From contig CAJUMA010000002.1 of the NCBI GenBank assembly GCA_910587065.1, forward strand, positions 97,121-161,120: a stretch of DNA of 64,000 nt. Direction: 5' to 3'. Below the pieces are notes generated by a model that did not search any database, had not been told where the DNA came from, and saw only the letters and a program-made list of their open reading frames with translations. This DNA is from an uncultured Bacilli bacterium. Its GTDB lineage: Bacteria > Bacillota_I > Bacilli_A > RF39 > UBA660. Positions 7,241 through 16,325 of this stretch are shown here, piece after piece. The translations under genes were made by a program, and so were the position numbers. The first letter of the stretch is position 1; each line of letters opens with the position of its first letter.

Positions 7241-8746
7241 ATGAGAAATGTAGTAAAATATTTAGAAAAAAGCAAAGAAAAGTTTCCTAAAAAGATTGCT
7301 GTTATTGAAGAAGATCAAAAAATAACTTATGAAGAATTAGAAGACAAAAGCAAAAGAGTTGGAACGTACCTAATAGACAAAATAAATAAATGCGAACCGG
7401 TCTTAGTATTTATGGATAAAGGAATTGATGCCCTTATTAGTTTTTTCGGTACAGTATATGCTAATGGATTTTATAGTTTAATTAACCCAGAATTCCCAGA
7501 AACTAGGATTGAATCAATTGCTAATACTTTAAATGCATCAGTTGTTATTACTAATGAATTATTCTATAGTTCTGCAAAAAAATTATTTAATGATATAGAT
7601 ATCTTAAAAATTGAAGATTTAATAAATACAGGAATAGACTTAGAAAAGTTAGAAAAAAGGTATAATAGTGCACTTGACATAGATCCTGTATATTGTAATT
7701 TTACATCAGGATCAACGGGTGTGCCAAAAGGAGTTCTAATAAGTTCTTTATCTATAACAGATTTTATTGAAGAATTTACAGAGAATTTTAATATAAATGA
7801 GCATGATATAATTGCTAATCAAGCACCATTTGATTTTGATGTTTCAGTTAAAGATATCTATTCTAGTTTATGCGTTGGAGCAACTCTTTTAATAATTCCA
7901 AAACCTTTATTTTCTAATCCAACCAAATTACTTGATTATCTTGATGAGAATAAAGCTACTACCTTAATATGGGCAGTATCAGCCCTTTGTTTAATCACAA
8001 CTTTTCATGGATTAGATTATAAGATACCAAAATGTGTAAATAAAGTAATATTTAGTGGAGAAGTAATGCCGAAAAAACATCTAAATTTATGGATGGAAAA
8101 ACTTCCTTATGCTGAATTTATAAATGTTTATGGGCCAACAGAAATAACGTGTAACTGTACTTACTACAAAGTAAAACATGATGAATATTATGATGAAATA
8201 CCTATAGGGATTCCATTTAAAAATGAAAAAGTCTTTTTACTTGATGAAAATGACAAAGAAATAACGGAAGATAATATTACAGGCGAGATATGTGTTAGTG
8301 GTGTTTGTCTTAGTTTAGGTTATTTAAACAATGAAGAAGAAACAGTTAAACATTTTACTCAAAACCCTCTTAATAAAAAATACTATGAACAAATATATCG
8401 TACAGGAGATTTAGGCTATAAAAAAGATGGATTATTCTATTTCCAAGGAAGAAAAGATTTCCAAATAAAACATATGGGACATCGTATCGAACTTGAAGAA
8501 ATAGATGCTAAAATTAATTCTCTTGATCAAATTATAAGAAGTATAACTTTATATGATGAAGTTAAAAGTAGAATTTATTCATTTTATATTGGCGATTTAG
8601 AAGAATTAGAAATTCGTGATATTTTAAAGAGGGATTTACCAATTTATATGATTCCTACCAAAATAATAAAGTTAAATGAATTGCCATTAACGAAAAATGG
8701 CAAAATTGATCGAAAAAAATTACTTGAAAATTTAGGAGGATTATAA
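7241..8746 (+). CDS. dltA: DltA-like amino acid adenylating enzyme
   Basis: The 501-residue protein is a stand-alone adenylation-domain ligase: TSGSTGVPKG phosphate loop at about 153-162, YGPTE motif, TGDLGY motif, and the C-terminal lysine in LPLTKNGKIDRK. DltA activates D-alanine with ATP and loads it on the DltC carrier. The alignment around the pocket is clear (FSGEVMP, where classical DltA has FCGEVLP). The cysteine linked to chiral selection for D-alanine in the Bacillus cereus enzyme (Cys269) is serine here, at about residue 272. Length is normal for DltA. Its stop overlaps the start of the PLP-enzyme gene by one base, so the operon is tightly coupled. Substrate identity should therefore not be assumed to be D-alanine. 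Confidence 0.85.
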   Translation: MRNVVKYLEKSKEKFPKKIAVIEEDQKITYEELEDKSKRVGTYLIDKINKCEPVLVFMDKGIDALISFFGTVYANGFYSLINPEFPETRIESIANTLNASVVITNELFYSSAKKLFNDIDILKIEDLINTGIDLEKLEKRYNSALDIDPVYCNFTSGSTGVPKGVLISSLSITDFIEEFTENFNINEHDIIANQAPFDFDVSVKDIYSSLCVGATLLIIPKPLFSNPTKLLDYLDENKATTLIWAVSALCLITTFHGLDYKIPKCVNKVIFSGEVMPKKHLNLWMEKLPYAEFINVYGPTEITCNCTYYKVKHDEYYDEIPIGIPFKNEKVFLLDENDKEITEDNITGEICVSGVCLSLGYLNNEEETVKHFTQNPLNKKYYEQIYRTGDLGYKKDGLFYFQGRKDFQIKHMGHRIELEEIDAKINSLDQIIRSITLYDEVKSRIYSFYIGDLEELEIRDILKRDLPIYMIPTKIIKLNELPLTKNGKIDRKKLLENLGGL

Positions 8747-9903
8747 TGGGTTATAGTGAAATAATAGAAAAATACAAAACTCCATTTTACATTTATGATA
8801 TTGATGTACTTAATGAGAGAATAAAATTTTTAAGAAATCGGATAAATAATGATGTTAAACTATGTTATGCAATGAAAGCAAACCCCTTTATTATTAGCTA
8901 TTTACCAAACTTAATTGACAGAATAGAAGTTTGCTCTCCTGGCGAGTATGAAATATGCAAAAAGAATAAAATAAGTGAAGAAAAGCTAGTTATATCAGGA
9001 GTAAATAAAGAAGAAAAAGAAATAAAGGAAATAATCACAAACTTAAATAAGGAAATAATTACAATTGAATCAATTAACCAGTTTGAGTTAATTTTAAGTT
9101 TAGCAAAACACGCAAAGAAGAAAGTTAAGGTATTAATTCGCTTAACCTCTGGTAACCAATTTGGCGTGTCAGAAAGTGAACTATTTATGATTATAAAGCG
9201 TTCCCTTGAAAATACTTTTATTGAAGTAAGGGGACTTGAGTATTTTAGTGGTACACAAAAACATTCTATTAAAAAGCTAACTAAAGAATTTGACTATCTA
9301 AAAGAAATAATAAGTTCAGTGAGTAAAGAATTTAATTTTGAAATTCAAGAACTTGAGTATGGCACAGGATTTCCCGTTTTTTACTTTGAAGACTCAAATT
9401 TTGATGAAGAAGAATTCTTAAGTGCTTTTAATATTCTTTTAACAAACTTTAAAAATACACATATTACCTTAGAAATTGGAAGAAGTATAGCTGCTTCTTG
9501 TGGCTCTTATTGGACAAGTGTAGTTGATATGAAGAAAAATGAAACAGGCAACTACTGCATTTTAGATGGGGGAATACATCAACTTGTTTACTATGGTTCA
9601 ACGCTTGCCATGAAAATACCCTTTTATGAAGTCACACCTAAACGCGAAAATGGGGATAAAGAGAAGTGGACATTATGTGGATCTTTGTGTTCTGTAAATG
9701 ATGTAATCGCTAAAAATATAGAGATAAGTAATCTAAAAGTTGGGGATACATTAATATTCAAAAATACAGGAGCTTATTCAGCAACTGAAGGTATCGCACT
9801 CTTTTTAAGTAGAGACTTGCCAAAAATAATAATAAAAAAGAAAAATGAAATAAAAGTATTAAGAGATAGGATAGAAACCTATCAGTTTAATACAGGAAAA
9901 TAA
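8746..9903 (+). CDS. Fold-III PLP enzyme (decarboxylase/racemase type) inside the dlt-like operon
   Basis: The 385-residue product belongs to the alanine-racemase-fold, group IV decarboxylase family that includes diaminopimelate and ornithine decarboxylases. The PLP-binding lysine is K44 in YAMKAN. The C-terminal beta domain carries a CGSLC segment, with a cysteine at the position used for substrate or product contact in the family, and YSATEG, whose tyrosine contacts PLP. The glycine-rich phosphate-binding stretch reads EYGTGFPVF. It overlaps dltA by one base, and the carrier gene follows after 11 bases, so it is co-transcribed. Classical dlt operons have no such gene. It could supply the activated amino acid (racemisation), or decarboxylate an amino acid so that a different group is transferred. 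The reaction cannot be told from sequence. Confidence 0.85.
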   Translation: MGYSEIIEKYKTPFYIYDIDVLNERIKFLRNRINNDVKLCYAMKANPFIISYLPNLIDRIEVCSPGEYEICKKNKISEEKLVISGVNKEEKEIKEIITNLNKEIITIESINQFELILSLAKHAKKKVKVLIRLTSGNQFGVSESELFMIIKRSLENTFIEVRGLEYFSGTQKHSIKKLTKEFDYLKEIISSVSKEFNFEIQELEYGTGFPVFYFEDSNFDEEEFLSAFNILLTNFKNTHITLEIGRSIAASCGSYWTSVVDMKKNETGNYCILDGGIHQLVYYGSTLAMKIPFYEVTPKRENGDKEKWTLCGSLCSVNDVIAKNIEISNLKVGDTLIFKNTGAYSATEGIALFLSRDLPKIIIKKKNEIKVLRDRIETYQFNTGK

Positions 9904-9914
9904 GGAGAATGATT

Positions 9915-10145
9915 ATGGAAAAATTAATTAATATATTAGAAAGTTTAAATCCTGGAGTAGATTATCAAAATGTTACAACATTGATCGATGAACATTATCT
10001 TGATTCATTAACAATTTTATCCTTAGTTGCTGAAATAGAAGATGAATTTGACATCACAATTCCAACAGTGGAAATAATACCTGATAACTTTAATTCTGCT
10101 TCTGCTTTACATAAGATGATTGAAAGATTAAGTGAGGAAGATTAA
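9915..10145 (+). CDS. dltC: DltC-like acyl carrier protein
   Basis: A 76-residue acidic carrier with the phosphopantetheine attachment serine S31 in the LDSLTIL motif. It carries the activated amino acid as a thioester from DltA to the membrane acyltransferase. ATG 9915 is preferred because AAGGAG lies seven bases upstream; an ATG six bases earlier would overlap the ribosome-binding site. Size and motif match DltC. Confidence 0.9.
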   Translation: MEKLINILESLNPGVDYQNVTTLIDEHYLDSLTILSLVAEIEDEFDITIPTVEIIPDNFNSASALHKMIERLSEED

Positions 10146-10150
10146 GAAAA

Positions 10151-11743
10151 ATGGTAAACTATTGTAACACACTTTACTTTCTTATCTTTTTGCCAATAGT
10201 TATACTAATTTACAATATTACACCGAAAAAACATCGTCCAAAGATTTTATTGTTAGCAAGTTATATTTTCTTTTTTTCGATTAGTGGAAAATTAATAATT
10301 TTTCTTATCTTTTCAAGTTTATCTATACACCATTTTGGATTATGGTTAGAATCAATAAAAAGTGAAAGAGATGAAATTTTAAAAAATGTTCAAAAAGAAG
10401 ATAAAAAAGAAATAAAAATCACGTATAAGAAAAAAGAAAAGCGAATAATAATTTTAGCAATATTAATTCATTTAGGTCTTTTAGTATTTTTTAAATATAC
10501 TAAATTCTTTGGTATAAATATCAATAATTTATTGGCACAATTAAAAGTAAACTATCAAATACCATTACCTAAGTTGCTTATTCCTATCGGAATATCATTT
10601 TATACACTTGAAGCTATATCATATATAATTGATGTTGCTCGAGAAAAAATAAAACCAGAAAAGAATTTGATGTCCCTTGCATTATACTTAAGTTTTTTTC
10701 CAAAAACAGTAGAGGGCCCAATTAGTCGATATGAAGATTTAAAAGAATCACTCAATGCTGGAGAAAAAACTACGTATAAGTCGCTTTGCTTTGGAGCACA
10801 AAGGATTCTTTACGGTCTAATTAAAAAAGTGGTAGTAGCAGATCGTTTAAATATTTTAGTTAAGTCCATTTTTAGTATGAGCGAATTTTCAAATGGGGGA
10901 ATTGTTGCTCTTGGTACTATTGCTTATACGATACAACTATATATGGATTTTTCCGGAACAATGGACGTTGTTATTGGTAGTGCCGAAATATTCAATATCC
11001 GTTTAAAAGAAAACTTTCGCCAACCCTTTTTTTCTAAAAGCATAAGTGAATTTTGGTCAAGATGGCATATAACCTTAGGAACTTGGTTTAAAGACTATAT
11101 TTTTTATCCTGTATCTTTATCGAAGCCAATGAAGAAATTAACGACTATCTTAAGGCGTCATTTAGGAAATCATTTTGGCCCTTTAATAGCTGGAAGCGTT
11201 GCACTTTTTTTAGTGTGGTTAGCAAATGGTTTATGGCATGGAGCTGCTTGGACATTTGTTTTCTTTGGAATGTATCACTTTTTCTTTATTATAATTGCTA
11301 ATATAACAGAACCATTAGTAAATAAATTTTACTGTGTTACTCACATAAATCGTGAAAACATCATTGTAAAAACAATTCGTATAATAAAGACCACAATTAT
11401 TGTTTTAATAGGAGAACTCTTCTTTAGAGCAGATCGCTTTAAAACAGCACTAGCTATGTTTAATGCCCTTATTACCAAATTCGATTTTAGAGTTATCATG
11501 AGCAAAGATATTTTCAATTTTGGTATAGATAAGTTAGATTTCATTATTGTCATAATAACTCTAGTATTTGTCTTCGTTATTAGCATTTTAAAAGAGAAAA
11601 ATATTAATATTAGAAAGATCCTAAGTACATGGCAAAAACCTCTTCGTTGGTTAATATTTTATATACTAATATTTTATTTAATAATATTTGGAGCATATGG
11701 AATGAATTACACACCAGTAGATCCAATGTATGCAAACTTTTAG
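10151..11743 (+). CDS. dltB: DltB-like MBOAT membrane acyltransferase
   Basis: The 530-residue polytopic membrane protein shows MBOAT landmarks: FPKTVEGPISRYEDL, the MDFSG segment, FWSRWHITLGTWFKDYIFYP and the active-site histidine in NGLWHGAAW. DltB moves the aminoacyl group from DltC across the membrane. It has more than ten hydrophobic stretches, longer than Bacillus DltB because of charged loops such as the lysine/glutamate-rich one at about 80-100. The protein ends in PMYANF, an exposed tail with a tyrosine three residues before the last phenylalanine. This resembles the acyl-accepting tail known for DltX, and no separate DltX gene is present. The next gene's ribosome-binding site overlaps its stop codon. 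Confidence 0.87.
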   Translation: MVNYCNTLYFLIFLPIVILIYNITPKKHRPKILLLASYIFFFSISGKLIIFLIFSSLSIHHFGLWLESIKSERDEILKNVQKEDKKEIKITYKKKEKRIIILAILIHLGLLVFFKYTKFFGININNLLAQLKVNYQIPLPKLLIPIGISFYTLEAISYIIDVAREKIKPEKNLMSLALYLSFFPKTVEGPISRYEDLKESLNAGEKTTYKSLCFGAQRILYGLIKKVVVADRLNILVKSIFSMSEFSNGGIVALGTIAYTIQLYMDFSGTMDVVIGSAEIFNIRLKENFRQPFFSKSISEFWSRWHITLGTWFKDYIFYPVSLSKPMKKLTTILRRHLGNHFGPLIAGSVALFLVWLANGLWHGAAWTFVFFGMYHFFFIIIANITEPLVNKFYCVTHINRENIIVKTIRIIKTTIIVLIGELFFRADRFKTALAMFNALITKFDFRVIMSKDIFNFGIDKLDFIIVIITLVFVFVISILKEKNINIRKILSTWQKPLRWLIFYILIFYLIIFGAYGMNYTPVDPMYANF

Positions 11744-11751
11744 GAGGTTGT

Positions 11752-12693
11752 ATGGAGAAATATAAAAACTATATAGATGCAACAATATTTCTAGTAATAT
11801 TCTTTATTTTACTTAATATTACATCTTATCTTTTTGTTCCCAAAAACAATCTAGAAGAATTTGGTATGGAACAAATTACAGCTAACGGAGTTTTAGGAGA
11901 AAAAGAAAACACGATTGATATTCTATTTTTAGGAGATTCCGAAGTTTATACTTCAATAATCCCAATGGAGTTTTTTAATGATTATGGAATTACTTCTTAT
12001 GTTTGTGGGACTTCAGGCCAAAGACTATATGACTCATATCGTTTTTTAGAGGCTGCTTTAGAGTATCAAAATCCGAAGATGGTCGTATTAGAAACAAATG
12101 CCATATATCGTAAATATACTTTAATGAGTGCGATTCAAGCTAAAAGTAAACTTTTATTTCCTGTAATAAAATATCACGATCGTTGGAAACATTTATCAAT
12201 AAATGAATTTGGTGGAGACATTAACTATACTTGGACAGATGATAATAAAGGTTATATAAAAAAAGATCAAATAGCTGCCTCTTTAAATCCTAATTACATG
12301 GAAAAAGAAGAAGGATACAAAAATATCATGCCATTAAATTATCGCCAAGTAGTATCAATAAAAAATATCTGTGACCAAAAAGGAATAAAATTTATGTTGA
12401 TGAGTAGTCCAAGTTCCATAAATTGGAACTATCAAAAACATAATGGAATTAAAAGATTAGCCGATAATTTAGATGTTCCATATATTGACTTAAATCTAAT
12501 TGATTCGCTTAAAATAGATTGGGCAGTTGATACTTTAGATAAAGGAGACCATTTAAATTATACTGGTGCTTTAAAAGTATCTAAATATATGGGGGCTTAT
12601 TTTCATGAATTAGGCTTATTTGATAATCACTTTGCAGATCCTGTTTATAGTGATTGGCATAAAGCTTTAGATAATTATAAGAAACGAGTTTAA
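11752..12693 (+). CDS. DltD-like SGNH-fold transferase/esterase, membrane anchored
   Basis: The 313-residue product has one N-terminal membrane segment (about 9-27) and an extracellular SGNH-type domain with block I FLGDSEVYTS and a C-terminal D-x-x-H (GDHLNYTG). This is the catalytic layout of DltD and related cell-surface acyltransferases. It probably passes the amino acid from DltB to the final polymer. I placed the start at ATG 11752, after TAGGAGG, which overlaps the dltB stop; a longer frame upstream is inside dltB. It lacks obvious similarity to the long DltD of Bacillus beyond these motifs, so DltD-like is safer than DltD. Confidence 0.8.
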   Translation: MEKYKNYIDATIFLVIFFILLNITSYLFVPKNNLEEFGMEQITANGVLGEKENTIDILFLGDSEVYTSIIPMEFFNDYGITSYVCGTSGQRLYDSYRFLEAALEYQNPKMVVLETNAIYRKYTLMSAIQAKSKLLFPVIKYHDRWKHLSINEFGGDINYTWTDDNKGYIKKDQIAASLNPNYMEKEEGYKNIMPLNYRQVVSIKNICDQKGIKFMLMSSPSSINWNYQKHNGIKRLADNLDVPYIDLNLIDSLKIDWAVDTLDKGDHLNYTGALKVSKYMGAYFHELGLFDNHFADPVYSDWHKALDNYKKRV

Positions 12694-12712
12694 TTAGAAA
12701 ACTTGTTTTTTT
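12682..12712 (+). terminator. Terminator of the dlt-like operon
   Basis: AACGAGTTT pairs with AAACTTGTT (one G-T pair) around a short loop and runs into a T stretch. The stem overlaps the end of the last gene. Confidence 0.7.
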
Positions 12713-12734
12713 AAGTTTTAATTAAAATATATGC

Positions 12735-12740
12735 TATAAT
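12735..12740 (+). promoter_or_regulatory. -10 box upstream of the secreted hypothetical gene
   Basis: TATAAT lies 18 bases before the GTG start, after the dlt-like terminator, so holA and the preceding gene are probably transcribed from here. Confidence 0.5.
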
Positions 12741-12758
12741 TGTTACAGGTGGTTAAAA

Positions 12759-13238
12759 GTGGAAAATAAAACTAGAATTATCATTGCTCTCATAATAATT
12801 TCCCTTATTGGTCTTGCCATAGGAAATAAAATTTATAATGATAATGACTATTTATCGTTAGTTTTAGTTTGTGATTATAATACAGAATATACAAATTATG
12901 AAGAAAAATTAGAGTTTAATTTTGTCGATAAAACCTTATACGAGTATCGAAGAGAAGAAACCATGAGTGCAACAGAAAAAACCAAAATTAAAGATATAAA
13001 GGAATTATTTAAAAAACAATATGACTCTGTTAAAGATAATTTTAGTGACTACTTTAATTATGAGGTAGTGGAACATGACTCATATGTTGAAGCAAAAACT
13101 TATATTAAAACACTTTTTAATGAAGAATTTTATAACAGTTATATTGAAGAAAAAGGAATTACTATGTCTTCATCTATTGATGAAGTTGAGAAATCTTTAA
13201 GTGAAGATTATACTTGCCATCGCGAAAAAAGGGGATAA
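12759..13238 (+). CDS. Membrane-anchored extracellular protein of unknown function
   Basis: The 159-residue product starts at GTG after an AGGTGG ribosome-binding site. One membrane segment (about 7-22) is followed by an extracellular acidic domain. Two cysteines (C38 and about C153) could form a disulfide. No lipobox is present. It is not a family I recognise. It is directly upstream of holA: the last codon lies one base before the holA start, so the two are translationally close, which is probably accidental. Confidence 0.65.
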   Translation: MENKTRIIIALIIISLIGLAIGNKIYNDNDYLSLVLVCDYNTEYTNYEEKLEFNFVDKTLYEYRREETMSATEKTKIKDIKELFKKQYDSVKDNFSDYFNYEVVEHDSYVEAKTYIKTLFNEEFYNSYIEEKGITMSSSIDEVEKSLSEDYTCHREKRG

Positions 13239-13239
13239 C

Positions 13240-14169
13240 ATGAAAGAAATATATTTATTGTCTAGTTCCAGTTATAATATTATTAATTTACAAATAAAAG
13301 AAATAGCCGTGGGTAATGAAAATATAACTTATCATTCTTTAAATGATGTTACTATCTATGATTGTATAGATGATGCCTCTTATTTTGGCCTGCTTGATGA
13401 TGATCGTATAATTGTTATAAAGGATGTCAAATATTTCGGGGGAAAATTTAATTATGAAGAAGAAACGAACGCTTTATATAATTTTTTATCTTCCATAGAT
13501 GATAGTGTTAAAATAATATTTGTGTGCGACTCTATAGTTAAAACAAAAGATATAACTAAAAAAGTAATCTCTTTAGGTGCTAAAATATTTGATTTACAAG
13601 ATTTAACTTTAGATGCAATAAATGAAGTCATAGCTAATTATGTAACAGATTCTGACCTTGTTCTAGATAATGATGCCCGCGATTTAATTTTAAAAAATAG
13701 TTTAAATAATCTAGATGTTGCTCTTAAAGATATTGAGAAAATATCTAATATTAATAAACATATTACTGTATCTCTCGTAGATGAATATGGGATAAAACTA
13801 GAAAGTGTTGATACCTTTGAGTTTTCCAATGCTGTTATATCTAAAAACTTTAACAAAGCATTTTCTCTTCTTGATAAACTATTTTCAAGCGGCATAGACG
13901 AATTTCAAATTCTTGGAGTTCTCGCATCATCTTATATAAATATGTTTATGGTTAGGGATGCCGTAAATCATGGGCTAGGGGATGAGGAGATTGCCAAAAA
14001 GCTTGGTTACTCTGGAACAGGAAGAGTTTATGTTATGAAAAAAAATAGCAAAATCTATACAACAGAAGATTTAAAAAATATTATAATTGATTTATCAAAC
14101 CTAGATATAAAACTTAAAACAGGTTATAATGCCAAATACGAAATAAAAGAGTTCTTACTTAATCTATAA
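13240..14169 (+). CDS. holA: DNA polymerase III delta subunit
   Basis: The 309-residue protein matches the clamp-loader delta subunit: an N-terminal AAA-like domain without Walker motifs (IYLLSSSSYNI, DDRIIVIKDVK) and a C-terminal helical collar (LLDKLFSSGIDEFQILGVL, TGYNAKYEIKEFL). It opens the beta sliding clamp during replication. The start is ATG 13240 behind GGGGAT, not the longer frame that overlaps the preceding gene. It runs tail-to-tail into rnhC with a six-base overlap. Confidence 0.88.
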   Translation: MKEIYLLSSSSYNIINLQIKEIAVGNENITYHSLNDVTIYDCIDDASYFGLLDDDRIIVIKDVKYFGGKFNYEEETNALYNFLSSIDDSVKIIFVCDSIVKTKDITKKVISLGAKIFDLQDLTLDAINEVIANYVTDSDLVLDNDARDLILKNSLNNLDVALKDIEKISNINKHITVSLVDEYGIKLESVDTFEFSNAVISKNFNKAFSLLDKLFSSGIDEFQILGVLASSYINMFMVRDAVNHGLGDEEIAKKLGYSGTGRVYVMKKNSKIYTTEDLKNIIIDLSNLDIKLKTGYNAKYEIKEFLLNL

Positions 14170-14179
14170 GAACTCTTTT
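14146..14179. terminator. Bidirectional terminator between holA and rnhC
   Basis: An inverted repeat of about 11 bp (AAGAGTTCTTA and complement) spans the overlapping 3' ends of the convergent genes and is flanked by A-rich sequence on one side and T-rich on the other, serving both strands. Confidence 0.8.
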
Positions 14180-15114
14180 AATTTCTCAGTATTTTTAAAA
14201 TTTAATTTAGTAAGATCTTTTAACTTATCTTGACCAAACTTTTTGACAATACTAGCAGCAGTTTTATCAGCTCCTTCACCAGCACCTAACGGAATATTAA
14301 TACCTAATTCTTTTGACATCTTATCCATTTCGTTTAAGAAAATATATCTTGAAATTATACTTGATACTGCAACACTTAAGCATTTATCTTCAGCATGAGT
14401 TGTAAATGTAATATTCTTAGTAATTTCGGAAGATTTACTTATATGTTTAAAGTACATAGTAGGAAAACAAAATTGATCAACAACAATATATTTATAATTA
14501 AAATTAGCTTTTTTTAGTAATTCAGTTAATACACGATTATGTAAAATAGCTTTAACTTGATTCATATTATTAATTCCCCATTTGTTATAGGTACTGTTAT
14601 TTAGAATATAGGTCACGTGAGGATATTCTTTCATCAAAGTTGGACCAATTTCTCTTATTTTAGCATCACTTATTTTTTTCGAATCTCTTACTCCAAGTTC
14701 ATAAAGACGACTCATTTTTGTTTTATCGACATAAGAAGCACTAACAACTATTGGTCCAAAATAATCTCCTGTACCAACTTCATCAGAGCCAATTGTTGAT
14801 ACACCTTTAAATCGTTCATCATGTAATTCAGCTTCTTTTTCTTCCTTTTTCTTTTTATCACTTTCAAGATCCCTTGCTATATCTCTATTATTTTTAATTC
14901 TTTCTTCTTCAGTCCAGTAAGAAGCTTCAATATCAGCTCCAATACCTTGAAACATTACTTTTCCCGACTCATATAAAGTTATAACACAATCATAATCTTT
15001 TACTTGAAATATTGAGTAGGGCGGATGCTTCTCTAAAAAACGGTCTTTATAAAATTCAATCATTTGTTCTTTTAAATTATCAGATACTTTAAATACAATA
15101 GTTTGTTGTTTCAC
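14164..15114 (-). CDS. rnhC: Ribonuclease HIII
   Basis: The 316-residue enzyme degrades the RNA strand of RNA-DNA hybrids. It has the N-terminal TBP-like substrate-binding domain typical of RNase HIII (about 1-80), then the RNase H fold with the DEVGTGDYFGP motif (first catalytic Asp-Glu pair), VRDSKK, and the downstream catalytic aspartate in VVDQF. The start is GTG 15114, which has AGGTGA upstream; a GTG three codons earlier has no ribosome-binding site. It is divergent from cvpA, with a short shared intergenic region. Confidence 0.92.
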   Translation of the reverse strand: MKQQTIVFKVSDNLKEQMIEFYKDRFLEKHPPYSIFQVKDYDCVITLYESGKVMFQGIGADIEASYWTEEERIKNNRDIARDLESDKKKKEEKEAELHDERFKGVSTIGSDEVGTGDYFGPIVVSASYVDKTKMSRLYELGVRDSKKISDAKIREIGPTLMKEYPHVTYILNNSTYNKWGINNMNQVKAILHNRVLTELLKKANFNYKYIVVDQFCFPTMYFKHISKSSEITKNITFTTHAEDKCLSVAVSSIISRYIFLNEMDKMSKELGINIPLGAGEGADKTAASIVKKFGQDKLKDLTKLNFKNTEKLKEFL

Positions 15115-15197
15115 GAATATCACCTAAAAATCATTTTAGCATAATTTATTGCAATTTGAAATAGAATTATATATAATTAAAATAGGAGTTGATTATT

Positions 15198-15920
15198 GTG
15201 TTATATGTCGATTTAATCATTATTATTTTGCTTGCAATCGGGTTTCTTGAGGGATGGAAAAAAGGGCTACTTACAAGTGTTGTTAAGCTAGTATCTGCAA
15301 TATTGATATTTGCTCTTGCACTTTTACTCAAAAATCCAATCAGTTTAATCCTAATTGAACATTTACCATTTTTTTCCTTTGGCGGTATATTTAAAGATAT
15401 TACAACCCTTAACATCGTACTTTATGAAGGTATTGCTTTCCTTATATGTATTTTTGTTTTAGGTATCATATTTAATATTCTTCTAAAAATAACAGGAGTT
15501 TTAAATAAATTTATAAATGCCACCATTATATTAGGGTTACCTAATAAACTTGGAGGCGGGATTGTTAACACTTTAAGATTTTTCATTATTACATTTATTG
15601 TATTGTTTGTTGCTTCATTAATCCCTCAAACTAGTAAATATGTAAAAGAAACACGTGTAGCTGATGGAATCCTTAATAATACGCCAGTCCTTTCCCATGC
15701 TACAAAAAATTTAAACAAAACAATAACTGAGGTCTATGATTTAGCCAAAAATATAGACAAAGAAAGTGATAAAGATACTATAAATAAAGAAACTTTAAAT
15801 ATTATGATAAAATATGGTATAGTTTCTGGGGAAACTGTTAATAATCTAATTGAATCAGGAAAAATTGATTCTAAGGTTTTTGCCGATTTGGATGGCGAAT
15901 ATAAAGGTAGTATAGAATAG
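15198..15920 (+). CDS. CvpA-family membrane protein
   Basis: The 240-residue protein has four hydrophobic segments in the first 150 residues and the CvpA pattern of an N-terminal membrane helix followed by GFLEGWKKGL. A soluble C-terminal tail follows. The family is named after colicin V production in E. coli; its role in Bacillota is not well defined. The start GTG 15198 is preferred because TAGGAG lies nine bases upstream; the TTG nine bases earlier abuts that site. It forms an operon with trxA. Confidence 0.8.
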   Translation: MLYVDLIIIILLAIGFLEGWKKGLLTSVVKLVSAILIFALALLLKNPISLILIEHLPFFSFGGIFKDITTLNIVLYEGIAFLICIFVLGIIFNILLKITGVLNKFINATIILGLPNKLGGGIVNTLRFFIITFIVLFVASLIPQTSKYVKETRVADGILNNTPVLSHATKNLNKTITEVYDLAKNIDKESDKDTINKETLNIMIKYGIVSGETVNNLIESGKIDSKVFADLDGEYKGSIE

Positions 15921-15929
15921 GAGAAGCAT

Positions 15930-16226
15930 ATGATAAAACATTTAAAAAATGAAGAAGAATTTGAAAATCATGTTAAAAGCGGCGTAACTTTAGTTGATTT
16001 TTATGCAGATTGGTGTGGACCATGTAGAAGAATGGGAGAAGTTCTTGAAGACTTGGATGAGATAAATGTGCTAAAGATTAACACAGATGAATTTCCAAAA
16101 ATAGCAACATCTTTTGGAGTAATGAGCATTCCAACGCTAATATTATTTATTGATGGCGCCGAGTATGGTAAATTAATCGGTTTACAAAGCAAAGATGACA
16201 TTTTGGATTTTGTAAATAAGAGATAA
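15930..16226 (+). CDS. trxA: Thioredoxin
   Basis: The 98-residue protein has the active-site WCGPC (cysteines 29 and 32), the cis-proline motif SIPTLI, and the normal thioredoxin length and fold pattern. It is a cytoplasmic disulfide reductant. AGGAGAAG precedes the ATG, and the gene follows cvpA by nine bases. Confidence 0.95.
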   Translation: MIKHLKNEEEFENHVKSGVTLVDFYADWCGPCRRMGEVLEDLDEINVLKINTDEFPKIATSFGVMSIPTLILFIDGAEYGKLIGLQSKDDILDFVNKR

Positions 16227-16230
16227 TTAA

Positions 16231-16263
16231 GTGTCGAATATCAAATTCGATGCTTTTTTTTCT
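16231..16263 (+). terminator. Terminator after trxA
   Basis: TCGAAT and ATTCGA form a six-bp core stem, extended by weaker pairs, and are followed by a long T-run. Confidence 0.75.
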
Positions 16264-16325
16264 TCTTTGTTTGTTGTTATATTTTCTAGGGTATGTTAAA
16301 ATTATCTTATTAGAGGTGAAGTAAA

